The translations under genes and the position numbers were made by a program. A stretch of DNA of 64,000 nt from Clostridiaceae bacterium (lineage in GTDB: Bacteria > Bacillota > Clostridia > Lachnospirales > Lachnospiraceae): assembly GCA_009911305.1 (NCBI GenBank), contig QXXC01000006.1:62001-126000 (forward strand), written 5' to 3'. This document shows, piece after piece, positions 43,333 to 52,632 of this stretch. The notes beneath the pieces were generated by a model. The model searched no databases. It was given only the letters and a program-made list of their open reading frames with translations, and was not told the DNA's origin. Numbering within the stretch: position 1 is the first letter of the stretch; every line of letters begins with the position of its first letter.

Positions 43333-44826
43333 CTACGCCCTCCCCGTATCAATATATTTCAGCGCCCGGTGAATCCGCAGATATTTCCGATACTTTTCCC
43401 TGCACACCGCCGCCATCTCCTCCTGCGGCTCAAACACCTGATCCACCTTTACCGTCTTTTCCGCAATCCCGGCCGCATCCGCCGGATCACCGTTCCCGCA
43501 CCGCCAGGCCGCAAGCAGCGCGATTCCGAACGCGGATCCGATCATCCCGTCCATCTTTTCAACGCGGATATTCAGAACATTGGCCATGGTCTGCATCCAC
43601 ATCCCGCTCCGCGCCCCGCCTCCCACTACCTTAACGCTGCCGAAGCGCTTGAGCGGCAATTTCATCTTTTCCGCCAGCTCGCGGAAGGCAAAACACAGCC
43701 CTTCCATCACGGCGTAAAGGAGTTCCCCCCTTTTTGTCTCGCCCCCCAGCCCGATGAACGCCCCGCGCAGCGTCGGATCCGCGTACAGCGTTTTTTCCCC
43801 CATTAAGTGCGGGTAAAATAAAATCTCATTCTCCCTGGCTCTCACTGTGTCCACCAGGCTGTCTACTCTGGAGAAATCCTCGCCCCCGCAGAGCATCCGC
43901 ACCGCCCATGCAAACGCATTTCCATTTGACTGTACCGCTCCCTGCACCAGATAGGAATACTCTGTATCGTCAAAGGAAAACAGAATCACTTTCCCGCAGT
44001 CCTGATCCTGCGGCTTTTCCACCGGCATCATAAGCACGCCGGAAGTTCCCAGTGAGATCACCGGGTAACCGCGGCCCAGGCAGCCGGTGGAAACCGCCGT
44101 GGCCGGGTTATCCCCGGTTCCCACCAGCACCTGCGTACCCCGGTTCAGTGAAAAGCGGCGCGCTGTCTCCTCTGTCAGGTTTCCGGCCGCGACTGCCGCC
44201 CCGCGCACATTCGGGTATGCTTCCTTTGAAAGCCCGATAAGCTTTCGCATCTCCTCTGACCATCTCCGTCCTTCCAGCTCATAGAGGCAGGACGTCGAAG
44301 CCTCGCAGTAATCCGTGCCGTATACCCCTGTCAGCCGGTATACCAGATAATCCGGCCCTATCAGGAATTTATGTATCCGTTTGAAATTCTCCGGCTCATG
44401 CAGGGCAAGCCAGTACAGGTTTGCGGCAGGGCTTCCGGTCGAAATAATACGCGACAGATACTCGCCCTCCGGAAAATGCTTTATCCTCTCCTTAAGCGCT
44501 GGTATCAGATCCTGCGTGCGGGTGTCATTCCACATCATCGCCGGACGGACCGGTTTCCCATCCTCTCCCATCACGACCAGGGTGTGCATCTGCCCCGTTA
44601 TGCCGATCCCCGCAACGGATGACCTGTCATGGGACTTTAAGATCCGGTTAAGGCCATGTTCCATGCACTCATACCAGCTCTCCGGATCGATCTCCCGCCA
44701 GCCCTTATCTGACAGGCGTATCTCATAATCCTCCGAGATCCGGGCCAGCACATTTTTATCCTCATCTATCAGAACGATCTTCATCGAAGACGTTCCGACA
44801 TCAATTCCCAAAAAAGTCTGTTTCAT
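43333..44826 (-). CDS. xylB: Xylulokinase-like FGGY kinase
   Basis: Phosphorylates D-xylulose or a related ketose. The protein starts MKQTFLGIDVGTSSMKIVLI and carries ITGQMHTLVVM, MWNDTRTQ, GTGDNPATAVSTG and VVGGGARSGMWMQ, the usual order for XylB-like kinases; about 497 residues. The start at 44826 is favoured over the ATG four codons earlier because of AGGATGG spacing. Substrate could differ from xylulose because no xylose isomerase is linked. Confidence 0.85.
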   Translation of the reverse strand: MKQTFLGIDVGTSSMKIVLIDEDKNVLARISEDYEIRLSDKGWREIDPESWYECMEHGLNRILKSHDRSSVAGIGITGQMHTLVVMGEDGKPVRPAMMWNDTRTQDLIPALKERIKHFPEGEYLSRIISTGSPAANLYWLALHEPENFKRIHKFLIGPDYLVYRLTGVYGTDYCEASTSCLYELEGRRWSEEMRKLIGLSKEAYPNVRGAAVAAGNLTEETARRFSLNRGTQVLVGTGDNPATAVSTGCLGRGYPVISLGTSGVLMMPVEKPQDQDCGKVILFSFDDTEYSYLVQGAVQSNGNAFAWAVRMLCGGEDFSRVDSLVDTVRARENEILFYPHLMGEKTLYADPTLRGAFIGLGGETKRGELLYAVMEGLCFAFRELAEKMKLPLKRFGSVKVVGGGARSGMWMQTMANVLNIRVEKMDGMIGSAFGIALLAAWRCGNGDPADAAGIAEKTVKVDQVFEPQEEMAAVCREKYRKYLRIHRALKYIDTGRA

Positions 44827-44915
44827 GCTGCAATCCATCCTTACAACCTGTCACACCTGTCATGCTTATCACGTATATGCTTAAGCCTCTCCTCCATGGC
44901 GTCCTGCAAAAAACA

Positions 44916-45752
44916 TTACCGTTCATTGATCATACTCACCAGCTCTTTTGCCTTCTGCCGGACGTTTTCCACAGCCGCAACGCTCAGATGAATCACATCG
45001 TGCTCGTTATGGTCTGCCTCATACGCCTCCCCAAAGGTATGGATGAATTCCTTTCTGAGATCCGAGCCGTAATTGATCTTGATGAGCCCGTGCTTTTTAG
45101 CCTCCCATATCACTTCCTTCGGAATACCGGAGCCGCCGTGCAGAACGAGCGGAACCGGGCATACTTCATGGATCCTGGCAAGCAGAGGAATGTCTATCTG
45201 GGGATTCAGGCACAGCCCGTGTACGTTCCCCACGGACACGGCCAGCACATCACACCCTGTCTGCTCCACAAAATCCGCTACCATATCCGGATCTGTCTTG
45301 CAATCGCCCTCATTTACAATATCCTCTTCCTTACCCTTAAGAGCGCCCAGCTCCACTTCAACCGGAATATTGTAAAAATGACAGTATTCCGCCGCCCTTC
45401 GGCTCTCCCTTACATTCTCCTCAAACGGAAGGTGGGACGCGTCGATCATGATGGACGTAAACCCGGCGTCCACGCAGGCTTTCACATCCTCAAACGATTT
45501 TCCGTGATCCAGATGGAGGCCGATAGGAATCTCTGAACTGCGGACCGCATCCCTGGCGATCTCCGCGATAATGCGCGGATTGGAAAGACGCAGATTATTG
45601 GAAGAGATCTGGATATATCCCGGCAGTCCGGCGTCCATCAGCCCTGCCGCGATGGCATACGTCATCTCCAGATTCGTCGTGTTAAAAGCCGGAAGTACAT
45701 AATGGTATTTCTTTGCATAGGCCATCAGGTCAAATCCGTTTACCAGTTTCAT
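44916..45752 (-). CDS. Class II fructose-bisphosphate/tagatose-bisphosphate-type aldolase
   Basis: Zinc-dependent aldolase of the FbaA/GatY/KbaY group. It has HLDHGKSFEDVKACVDAG with a zinc ligand His, SIMIDASHLPFEEN, a Glu-containing VELGALKGKEED segment and the second zinc site HGGSGIP. 278 residues. Placed between two kinases, it probably cleaves the phosphorylated product of the FGGY kinase upstream (inference). Confidence 0.88.
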   Translation of the reverse strand: MKLVNGFDLMAYAKKYHYVLPAFNTTNLEMTYAIAAGLMDAGLPGYIQISSNNLRLSNPRIIAEIARDAVRSSEIPIGLHLDHGKSFEDVKACVDAGFTSIMIDASHLPFEENVRESRRAAEYCHFYNIPVEVELGALKGKEEDIVNEGDCKTDPDMVADFVEQTGCDVLAVSVGNVHGLCLNPQIDIPLLARIHEVCPVPLVLHGGSGIPKEVIWEAKKHGLIKINYGSDLRKEFIHTFGEAYEADHNEHDVIHLSVAAVENVRQKAKELVSMINER

Positions 45753-45810
45753 TTTTTTATTCCTCCTTCATGCATCCCTGACCCGACGGGCAGGCTGCCG
45801 CTAAACTCTG

Positions 45811-47298
45811 TCACTTAAAATCAAACATTTTCTCATAGAGCTTCCTGTATCTGTCAAATTTTTCCATATACCAGCCATGCATCGCCGCATCCGGCCGGTA
45901 AACCCGTTTTGTCCGGACTGCCCGCCGTATCCCGGCCTCCAGGGACGGATACGCGCCTGCCGCCGTGGCTGCCATCACCATGCATCCCAGTGTCCCGGCC
46001 TCATCGCATTCCATGGAGGAAACCTCCATATTAAACACATCAGCCCGTATCTGCAGCGTCAGCTCTGACGCCGCGCCCCCGCCCGTGGCGGCGATGCTCT
46101 CCATCCGGGTTCCCAGCTTCTTAAGCCGGCCGTATGACAGGTACATCTGGAACGCAAAGCTCTCCAGAATCGCCCGGTAAATCTCAACCGGCTTTGTATG
46201 GATCGTGAGCCCTGCTATGGTCCCTCTTGCATCCATGGACAGATCCGGATTCCCGGAAGAGCCAAACTGAGGGAGCACGAGCACATCGGTCTTTACCCCC
46301 GCCGCCGCCTCGTCCATGACTTCAAAAAAGTTCTGGCCGCCGGCCTCGCAGCGGCTCTTCACACCCTCAAAAATCCCGTTTTTCGCCCAGTTTTTGAGCG
46401 CCCCGCACGTCGTAACCTCCAGGCTCGAAAGATACGTCCCGGGAATGATATACGGAATGCATGTAAAATCATTCTCAATCATATACGGCGTCATCATCGG
46501 GCCGGGCAGCATGGTAAACAGAAATTCACATGTCCCCATCCCGCATTCCCCGCGCTCCATATCCGCGAGCCCGCTTCCCAGCGCGGCACAGGACTGGTCA
46601 TGGCCTCCTGACACCAGCTTAAGCCCTGGGTTCAGATGAAGCTCCTTCGCCGCGTCCGGTAAAATTTCGCCGATCACCGTACAGGGCCCTACCGGATCCG
46701 ACATCTGCTCCCTGCGGATGCCTGCAAAGGAAAGGAGCTCCTCAGACCAATCCATTTTCCGGATGTCGAACGCCATGCTGCGGGCCGCGCATGTATAGCT
46801 GACCTTCCGTTCCCCGGTCAGTTTAAAAATCACATAGTCCTCATAAAACAGGATCGCCGCCGCGCGTTTTACGGCGTCCGTATTCCGGTTCAGCCACCTG
46901 TACTTTGGAAGCCCGTACAGCTCATTGGGCGGCAGTCCCGTAATCTCAAAAATGTTCTGAGCGCCGAACGCGCCGATGATCTCCTTTGTCTCGGGGATCC
47001 CCCTGACGTCTCCGGTCAGCATGGAATTGGCCAGCGCGCGCCCTGTGTCATCCAGGCAGACCACCGACTCCCCGAGACACGTAACCGCCATGGCCTCGAT
47101 CGGCTCCGGGCACTCGTCGCCAGCCTTTCTGAGAAGCTTAAAAACCGCGCGTAGCACCGTCTCCGGATTCAGCTCCCGCCGTCCGTTTTCCCCCTGCTCT
47201 TCATACCGGCCTTCCGCCCTGAAAACCACGCGGCCGTCTAAATCATATACCAGCAGCTTGCTTCCGCTGGTCCCCACATCAAGTCCTGCAAACGCCAT
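45811..47298 (-). CDS. FGGY-family carbohydrate kinase, substrate unknown
   Basis: A 495-residue sugar kinase with MAFAGLDVGTSGSKLLVY at the N-terminus, a GGHDQSCAALGSG loop, and ATGGGAASELTLQIRAD at the C-terminus. It is distinct from the neighbouring XylB- and RhaB-like kinases. The first gene after the transporter, it likely phosphorylates the imported ketose or polyol. I cannot assign the sugar. Confidence 0.85.
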   Translation of the reverse strand: MAFAGLDVGTSGSKLLVYDLDGRVVFRAEGRYEEQGENGRRELNPETVLRAVFKLLRKAGDECPEPIEAMAVTCLGESVVCLDDTGRALANSMLTGDVRGIPETKEIIGAFGAQNIFEITGLPPNELYGLPKYRWLNRNTDAVKRAAAILFYEDYVIFKLTGERKVSYTCAARSMAFDIRKMDWSEELLSFAGIRREQMSDPVGPCTVIGEILPDAAKELHLNPGLKLVSGGHDQSCAALGSGLADMERGECGMGTCEFLFTMLPGPMMTPYMIENDFTCIPYIIPGTYLSSLEVTTCGALKNWAKNGIFEGVKSRCEAGGQNFFEVMDEAAAGVKTDVLVLPQFGSSGNPDLSMDARGTIAGLTIHTKPVEIYRAILESFAFQMYLSYGRLKKLGTRMESIAATGGGAASELTLQIRADVFNMEVSSMECDEAGTLGCMVMAATAAGAYPSLEAGIRRAVRTKRVYRPDAAMHGWYMEKFDRYRKLYEKMFDFK

Positions 47299-47313
47299 AA
47301 CATTCCCTTTTCC

Positions 47314-48294
47314 CTACTGCCGTTTCGCCCGGCTCTTCCTTGCCACATCGATCACGACCGCGATCAGGATGATAATTCCCTTCAGCACATTCTGCCAGAA
47401 GGAATTGATCTCCATCAGATTCAGGCCGTTGGTGATCACGCCGATGATCAGAATACCGATAAACGTGCCTCCCACTGTGCCGACGCCGCCTGACATGCTG
47501 GTTCCGCCGATCACGACCGCCGCGATGGCATCCATCTCAAAGCCATTTCCCAGCGTGGCCGCTGCAGAACCGAGCCTTGCGCACCATACAAGGCCGCCGA
47601 TCCCGCACAGAAGCCCAATCAGGACATAGGGAAGCATATTATATTTTTTTACATCCACACCCGAATACTGAGCCGCCGTCTTATTGCCGCCGATCGCATA
47701 TACATAATAGCCAAAACGGGTGCGGTTTAAAAGGAACCATGTTGCAATCAGGATCACGGCCGCATAAATGATAATAACAGAAATTCCACCGCCTGCGTTC
47801 GCATTGCCAAGGGCAGTAAAGCTGTCATTGCGCACCCGTATCGTAACGCCCCCTGAAATGATCTGCGTGAGCCCTCTTCCAATACACTGCATCGCCAGCG
47901 TGGCCACAAAAGCCGGAACCTGGAAATATGCGATCGCCGCTCCGTTAATGATACCCACCAGAGCGCCCACCGCCAGGCAGGTCAGCACCGCCGCCCACAC
48001 CGGAGCGCCCATATTGGTGATCATATACGCCCCGATCACGCCCGTTAAGCCCACGGTCGAACCCACGGAAATATCAATTTCTCCCATCAGGATCGCAAGC
48101 AGCATGCCGCAGCTTATGATCGCGTTTACGGAATTGGATTTCATCAGGTTCAGGATATTGGACGGGGTCATAAATTTCGGCGTCGAGACAGATACGATCC
48201 CCACCAGAAGAATCAGGCCGATGATCGTGCCGATATTGCTTTTAAAGAAACTGGCCGTTCTGCCGGAAGACTTCACGGCTTTGGACTTTTCCAT
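47314..48294 (-). CDS. Sugar ABC importer permease (RbsC/MglC-like)
   Basis: Permease of the ribose/galactose class, 326 residues and about eight to ten hydrophobic segments. The start is the ATG after CAGGAGG (MEKSKAVKSSGRTASFF). Family landmarks: LAILMGEIDISVGSTVGLTG, GAAIAYFQVPAFVATLAMQ, IGGNKTAAQYSGV and AVVIGGTSMSGGVGTVGGT. A palindromic element separates it from the ATPase gene. Confidence 0.93.
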   Translation of the reverse strand: MEKSKAVKSSGRTASFFKSNIGTIIGLILLVGIVSVSTPKFMTPSNILNLMKSNSVNAIISCGMLLAILMGEIDISVGSTVGLTGVIGAYMITNMGAPVWAAVLTCLAVGALVGIINGAAIAYFQVPAFVATLAMQCIGRGLTQIISGGVTIRVRNDSFTALGNANAGGGISVIIIYAAVILIATWFLLNRTRFGYYVYAIGGNKTAAQYSGVDVKKYNMLPYVLIGLLCGIGGLVWCARLGSAAATLGNGFEMDAIAAVVIGGTSMSGGVGTVGGTFIGILIIGVITNGLNLMEINSFWQNVLKGIIILIAVVIDVARKSRAKRQ

Positions 48295-48370
48295 GTTATA
48301 TACCTCCTGAATTTCATTCTCTGCTGCCGCTCCATAACCGTTCATGTGATCCGATCGGTTACATTGCCTA

Positions 48371-48531
48371 GAGCGTGTTTGAAAATTGCTTTCTGACAGA
48401 TGTGCGTCACAATTTGTGGGAGATTTGTGCCAAATGAAGGGCGCATAGCGGGCTATGTAACCTGAATTTGGCGCAAATATCACGCAAAGTGGGGCGTGCA
48501 GATGGCGGGAATGAATTTTCAAACACGCTTT
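48371..48531. repeat. Palindromic MITE-like element D
   Basis: About 160 bases with terminal inverted repeats AGCGTGTTTGAAAATT and AATTTTCAAACACGCT, and inner pairing of TTTGCGCCAAAT with ATTTGGCACAAA around ATAGC/GCTAT. The whole element can fold into one hairpin. It begins right at the ATPase stop codon and carries no gene. No target-site duplication is obvious. Confidence 0.7.
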
Positions 48532-50029
48532 AGCTCTCCTCACGGTTTGTCGCACAGGCCATCATCGCCTCCTGTGTGAATTCCTCTTCGCCCAGTTCCC
48601 CGGTAATCCGTCCCTCACACATCACATAGCACCGGTTGCACATATTGATAATCTCCGGAAGCTCTGACGATACCATAATGATCGATGCGCCGCCCGAGGC
48701 CAGTTCATCAATGATCGCGTAGATCTCAGCCTTTGAGCCAACGTCAATCCCTCTTGTCGGCTCGTCGAGAATAATGACCTTCGGCTTTTTCGCCAGCCAT
48801 TTGCTCAGCACCACCTTTTGCTGGTTTCCGCCGCTTAAATTCCCCGTGAGCTGCCTGGAAGAGGTGAGGCGGATCCGGAATTTCTGTCTGTAATCCTCTA
48901 CCATGGTATCCCAGGCCTTAAAATTCACGGAAATCCCCTTCACAAAATCCGACAGGCACACCAGGCCCATATTGAATTCCACGTCATTCTTAAGGATTAA
49001 TCCCTCGCCCCTGCGATCCTCGGATACATAGACAATGCCCAGATCGATCGCGTCCTTCGGCTTTCGGATATTCACAGGCTTTCCGTCCAGGAAAATCTCG
49101 CCCCCGGCCCGCTGAAGCGCCCCGAAAATCGTCTTCATCAGCTCTGTGCGCCTTGCCCCCACCAGCCCGGCAAAGCCCACAATCTCGCCGTATCGCGCGG
49201 TGAAGCTGATGTCATTAAAATACTCCGCATGCTTTAAGTTCTTTACTTCAAGGGAAACGCTGCGGATCTCGCGCCGGCTTTTCGTGTAATAACTGGTAAG
49301 CTCGCGCCCCACCATCATCCGGATCAGCTCGTCCTTGTCCGCGCCCTTTGTCTGCACGTCCCCGACCATTTTGCCGTCCCGCAGCACCACAATGCGATCC
49401 GTGATGGTAAATAGTTCCTCCAGCCTGTGCGAGATATAGATGATTCCGACCTTCTTTTCCTGCAGAAGGCGGATAATCCCAAACAGCGTCTCCACCTCGC
49501 CCTGAGACAGGGAGGAGGTCGGCTCATCCATGACAACCACGCGCGCCTCTGCCGAAACCGCCTTAATGATCTCCACGAGCTGCTGCATGCCAATAGACAG
49601 GTCGCCGACCAGAGAATCCGCGCGCAGATTTAAATGCAGATCGTCGATTACCTTCTGCGTCTCCCTCTCCATCCGCTTCGCGTCTACCATCCCGAACCGG
49701 TCCTTTGGCTCGCGCCCTAAAAATACATTCGCCGCGATCGTGCGCGCCGGCACCATGATGATCTCTTGATGGATGATCCGTATCCCGTTCTCCCCGGCCA
49801 CAGCGGATGAGGTAATGTGCTTTGTCTCCCCGTTTATCCTGATCTCGCCCGAATCCGCCCTGTAGATCCCGCCCAGAATCTTAATCAGCGTTGACTTCCC
49901 GGCCCCGTTCTCGCCAAGAATCGCGACCACCTCTCCCCCGCCGACGGAAAGATTCACGCCGTTTAAAACAACATTGGAGGCAAATGACTTCGTGATATTT
50001 TCCATTTCAAGGAGCTTTGCTTCACTCAT
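48530..50029 (-). CDS. Sugar ABC importer ATPase (RbsA/MglA-like)
   Basis: Double-domain ATPase of the ribose/galactose class (499 aa). The first half has Walker A GENGAGKSTLIK and signature LSIGMQQLVEI; the second half has a degenerate Walker A (GLVGARRTELMK), signature LSGGNQQKVVLSKWL and Walker B VIILDEPTRGIDVG. This asymmetry is normal for the class. It follows the binding-protein gene after an intercistronic terminator-like hairpin. Confidence 0.94.
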   Translation of the reverse strand: MSEAKLLEMENITKSFASNVVLNGVNLSVGGGEVVAILGENGAGKSTLIKILGGIYRADSGEIRINGETKHITSSAVAGENGIRIIHQEIIMVPARTIAANVFLGREPKDRFGMVDAKRMERETQKVIDDLHLNLRADSLVGDLSIGMQQLVEIIKAVSAEARVVVMDEPTSSLSQGEVETLFGIIRLLQEKKVGIIYISHRLEELFTITDRIVVLRDGKMVGDVQTKGADKDELIRMMVGRELTSYYTKSRREIRSVSLEVKNLKHAEYFNDISFTARYGEIVGFAGLVGARRTELMKTIFGALQRAGGEIFLDGKPVNIRKPKDAIDLGIVYVSEDRRGEGLILKNDVEFNMGLVCLSDFVKGISVNFKAWDTMVEDYRQKFRIRLTSSRQLTGNLSGGNQQKVVLSKWLAKKPKVIILDEPTRGIDVGSKAEIYAIIDELASGGASIIMVSSELPEIINMCNRCYVMCEGRITGELGEEEFTQEAMMACATNREES

Positions 50030-50067
50030 ATTATCCTACCTCATATTCAAAATAAGCTGTCGCACAA

Positions 50068-50104
50068 AAAGGTCCGGCCTGGGAATGTTCCGGGCCGGAC
50101 CATA
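50068..50104 (-). terminator. Intercistronic terminator-like hairpin after the binding-protein gene
   Basis: Minus-strand GGTCCGGCCCGG and CCAGGCCGGACC form a strong stem followed by TTTTTG. Partial read-through would give more binding protein than ATPase and permease, a usual arrangement. Confidence 0.65.
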
Positions 50105-50110
50105 TCATTA

Positions 50111-51172
50111 TCAGTCAAGAGCGTCCCATGCATCCAGATCGTAATCGTCAATGTTGCTCGCATCAATGCTGTAGGACTCAATTGCGATATTAAATTCAAA
50201 TTCCTCGCCCTTTAACGCCTTCACTGCGTTCTGAACGCCCATGTAGCCCATGTAGGTCGGCCTCTGCGCGGAAGACTGCACCATGGTTCCGTCCTTAATC
50301 GCATGCTTGCCGATCGGCGCTCCATCCTTGCCGAGAATATCAATGGAACCGGCCTTTCCGGCCTCCTCCACCGCCTGAACAGCGCCCAAAGCGGAAGTAT
50401 CGTTGATACAGTAAATCACATCAATGTCATCATGGGCCTGAAGCGCGTCAGATACCACATTAAACGCCGCGTCGGTCGCGCCCTCTCCCTCTACTACCTG
50501 AACCTCCACAAACGCATCCGCGTTGGATACATTATCCTTAATGCCGGACCAGAATCCCTCAACGTTGATGATGCAGGACTCCGCCGTCTGCAGATGAACA
50601 ATCAGGATATTCGCCCCGTCCGGATGATTGGCGGCAACCCACTGGCCGGACAGATAGCCAAGCTGCGTATTGTCAGAAGCGATAATGCCGTCCACCAGCT
50701 CATAATCATCCTCTGTGATCACATTGTCCACATTGATTACCTTAATGCCCGCGTCCCGGCAGGTCTGAAGAACCGTATGCGCTCCGGCGGAATCGTACGG
50801 TATGTACACCAGCGCGTCGATGCCGCTTGCAATCATATCCTCAATCTGAGACGCCTGCTTCGTCGGATCATTCTGCGGGTCAAAGGAAATCATCTCGCAG
50901 CCAAGCTCGTCGCACGCTGCCTGAACACCGGTCTGAACCGCGGTAAAATATTCATTGGTCAGCGTGTACGGTGAAAAGCCAATCGTGTAGCCGCCCTCGG
51001 AAGCAGCGTCCTCCTTCACGGCCTCTGTGACAGCTTCCTCCACAGCCGCCTCCGTCTTCACCGCCTCGGTCGGAGCCGGAGCCTGCGTCTCGGCAGGCTT
51101 TTCAGAAGAACCGCAAGCCGTCAGAGACAGCGCAAGCATACCGGCCATAGCAACGGACAACATTTTTTTCAT
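50111..51172 (-). CDS. Sugar-binding lipoprotein of the ABC importer
   Basis: Periplasmic-binding-protein-fold lipoprotein (353 aa): signal peptide with lipobox LSLTAC, an Ala/Glu/Thr-rich linker (about 25-60), then a type I sugar-binding domain (YTIGFSPYTLTNEYFTAVQT, IDALVYIPYDSAGAHT, YCINDTSALGAVQAVEEAG). The ATG follows AAAGGAGG. Being first in the operon, it defines the inducing substrate, which cannot be read from sequence. Confidence 0.92.
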   Translation of the reverse strand: MKKMLSVAMAGMLALSLTACGSSEKPAETQAPAPTEAVKTEAAVEEAVTEAVKEDAASEGGYTIGFSPYTLTNEYFTAVQTGVQAACDELGCEMISFDPQNDPTKQASQIEDMIASGIDALVYIPYDSAGAHTVLQTCRDAGIKVINVDNVITEDDYELVDGIIASDNTQLGYLSGQWVAANHPDGANILIVHLQTAESCIINVEGFWSGIKDNVSNADAFVEVQVVEGEGATDAAFNVVSDALQAHDDIDVIYCINDTSALGAVQAVEEAGKAGSIDILGKDGAPIGKHAIKDGTMVQSSAQRPTYMGYMGVQNAVKALKGEEFEFNIAIESYSIDASNIDDYDLDAWDALD

Positions 51173-51189
51173 AAAACAATTCCTCCTTT

Positions 51190-51395
51190 ATCTTTGAACG
51201 TTTTTTGATTGTACGAACATATTAACACACTCGTTTTTGTACTTCAATCCCATATATACCTAAAATTCCCCTGTATTTTTTAGTCATTCTGTATATTTAA
51301 TGTTCATTTTTATTTTTGTTTTTGTTTGATAATGTTCGTTTTTCAGGAAATTTTCTCTGTTTTTTACTTTTAATACGTCTTTTATGTTCGTTTAG
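51190..51395. promoter_or_regulatory. Repeated TGTTCG/CGAACA motifs, candidate DeoR operators
   Basis: The intergenic region holds several copies of a TGTTC(G/A)TTTT-like motif or its complement: CGAACA near 51214, TGTTCATTTT at 51301, TGTTCGTTTTTC at 51333 and TGTTCGTTTAGC at 51385. Such spaced half-sites suit a DeoR repressor; binding by the adjacent regulator is inferred. Otherwise AT-rich and gene-free. Confidence 0.45.
51219..51247 (-). promoter_or_regulatory. Promoter of the sugar operon
   Basis: Minus-strand TTGAAG (51242-51247), spacer 17, TAATAT (51219-51224). A CGAACA motif of the putative repressor lies next to the -10 box. Confidence 0.5.
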
Positions 51396-51473
51396 CTTTC
51401 TTTTATTATTTTTTCAATGATCACTTTCCGTTATGCATGCAGCAAAATTTAACAGGCACGCGCCGGGCGCATA

Positions 51474-51564
51474 AAAAAGCCATAGCGCAGAGCTTCCAGA
51501 CTAAAGCGTGTATGGCAGAAAACATTTTTCAAACACACTCTGGAAGGAAGCTCCGCGTTATGGC
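51474..51564 (-). terminator. Terminator of the deoR gene with embedded repeat E
   Basis: Minus-strand arms GCCATAACGCGGAGCTTCC and GGAAGCTCTGCGCTATGGC pair and are followed by TTTTTT. The loop contains GTGTGTTTGAAAAATG and a matching ACACGC end, like the ends of palindromic element D, suggesting a decayed repeat inside the stem. Confidence 0.6.
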
Positions 51565-51606
51565 ATATGGCACTTACCGTTATTTCATCTCAGACAGCCT
51601 GAACCG

Positions 51607-52371
51607 TCACGCAAAGATGACCCTCGTATTATATTTTTTCAGAAGATTATTTCCCTCCTCGTCCAGATCCTGATCCGTGATCACACCGTCCACCTGCGAC
51701 AGGGAGGCAAAGCCGTTTAAGTCATATGTATTAAATTTTGTGGAATCTGCCAGCAGATACACACGCTTTGCCACGGAAAAAAGAGAGCTTTTAAAACGGG
51801 CCTCCGGTGAATAGCCGTCGTAGAGGCGTCCGTCTGTCCCTATCGCCGCGGCTCCGATAAAGGCCGTGTCAAGCTGATATTTGCGGATCTGCTCTTCCGC
51901 TACCGGGCCGGAGCTGCAGTTTGTGATCCGGATCATCTCTCCGCCCAGCATAATCACAGATACATTGTCATACTGAAGCGCCTCCTCCGCCACCTTCAGA
52001 TGATTGGTCACAATCACGGCGCGCAGCCCCTTGTCCAGATAATTCAGCATGATCCGCGTCGTGGACCCTGCATCGATAAAGATACGCTGCCCGCCGCGGA
52101 TCAGCGACGCGGCCATCGCTGCAATCCGCTCCTTGCTCGCTTTGTTGGAAATACGTTTTTCATCAAATGATATCATACGCACCACCGTCTGGTTCACCAT
52201 CAGAGCGCCCCCGTGCGTGCGCGTGATATTATACTGCTGCGCCAGAAAGTTCAAATCACGCCGAATCGTCATCTCAGAAGCGCCAAACTGCCGCGCCAGA
52301 TCCTTCACATCCACTCTGCGGTATCTCTGAATCAGATCCAAAATAGCCAGACAGCGTTCATTTTTGTTCAT
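51607..52371 (-). CDS. DeoR-family transcriptional regulator
   Basis: Sugar-operon repressor of 254 residues starting MNKNERCLAILDLIQRY, with the helix-turn-helix VKDLARQFGASEMTIRRDL (about 24-42) and the sugar-phosphate-sensing domain (DAGSTTRIMLNYL, IVTNHLKVAEE, DSTKFN). The start follows AGGAAAGAGG; the frame is open 54 codons upstream. It is read toward the transporter operon and probably controls it through the TGTTCG motifs. Confidence 0.9.
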   Translation of the reverse strand: MNKNERCLAILDLIQRYRRVDVKDLARQFGASEMTIRRDLNFLAQQYNITRTHGGALMVNQTVVRMISFDEKRISNKASKERIAAMAASLIRGGQRIFIDAGSTTRIMLNYLDKGLRAVIVTNHLKVAEEALQYDNVSVIMLGGEMIRITNCSSGPVAEEQIRKYQLDTAFIGAAAIGTDGRLYDGYSPEARFKSSLFSVAKRVYLLADSTKFNTYDLNGFASLSQVDGVITDQDLDEEGNNLLKKYNTRVIFA

Positions 52372-52632
52372 ACGATTTTCCTCTTTCCTGTTCGTCTTCC
52401 GGACAATTTTCATAACATGATTATATGTCATTTTTCCGGTAAATACAAGGACAACAGCATGTCCGCGGCGCCCCGCAGATTTTACCTGGTCTTCCGCTTG
52501 AAACAGCTTTTTACAACTGTAAAGTGTATACAAAATATCTATACATCAATTTATTTGTATTTCGGTACAACTCTTTTTGTGTATGATACATTATTCTACA
52601 ACAATAGAATGTAATAAAGGAGGTGTGCGGTT

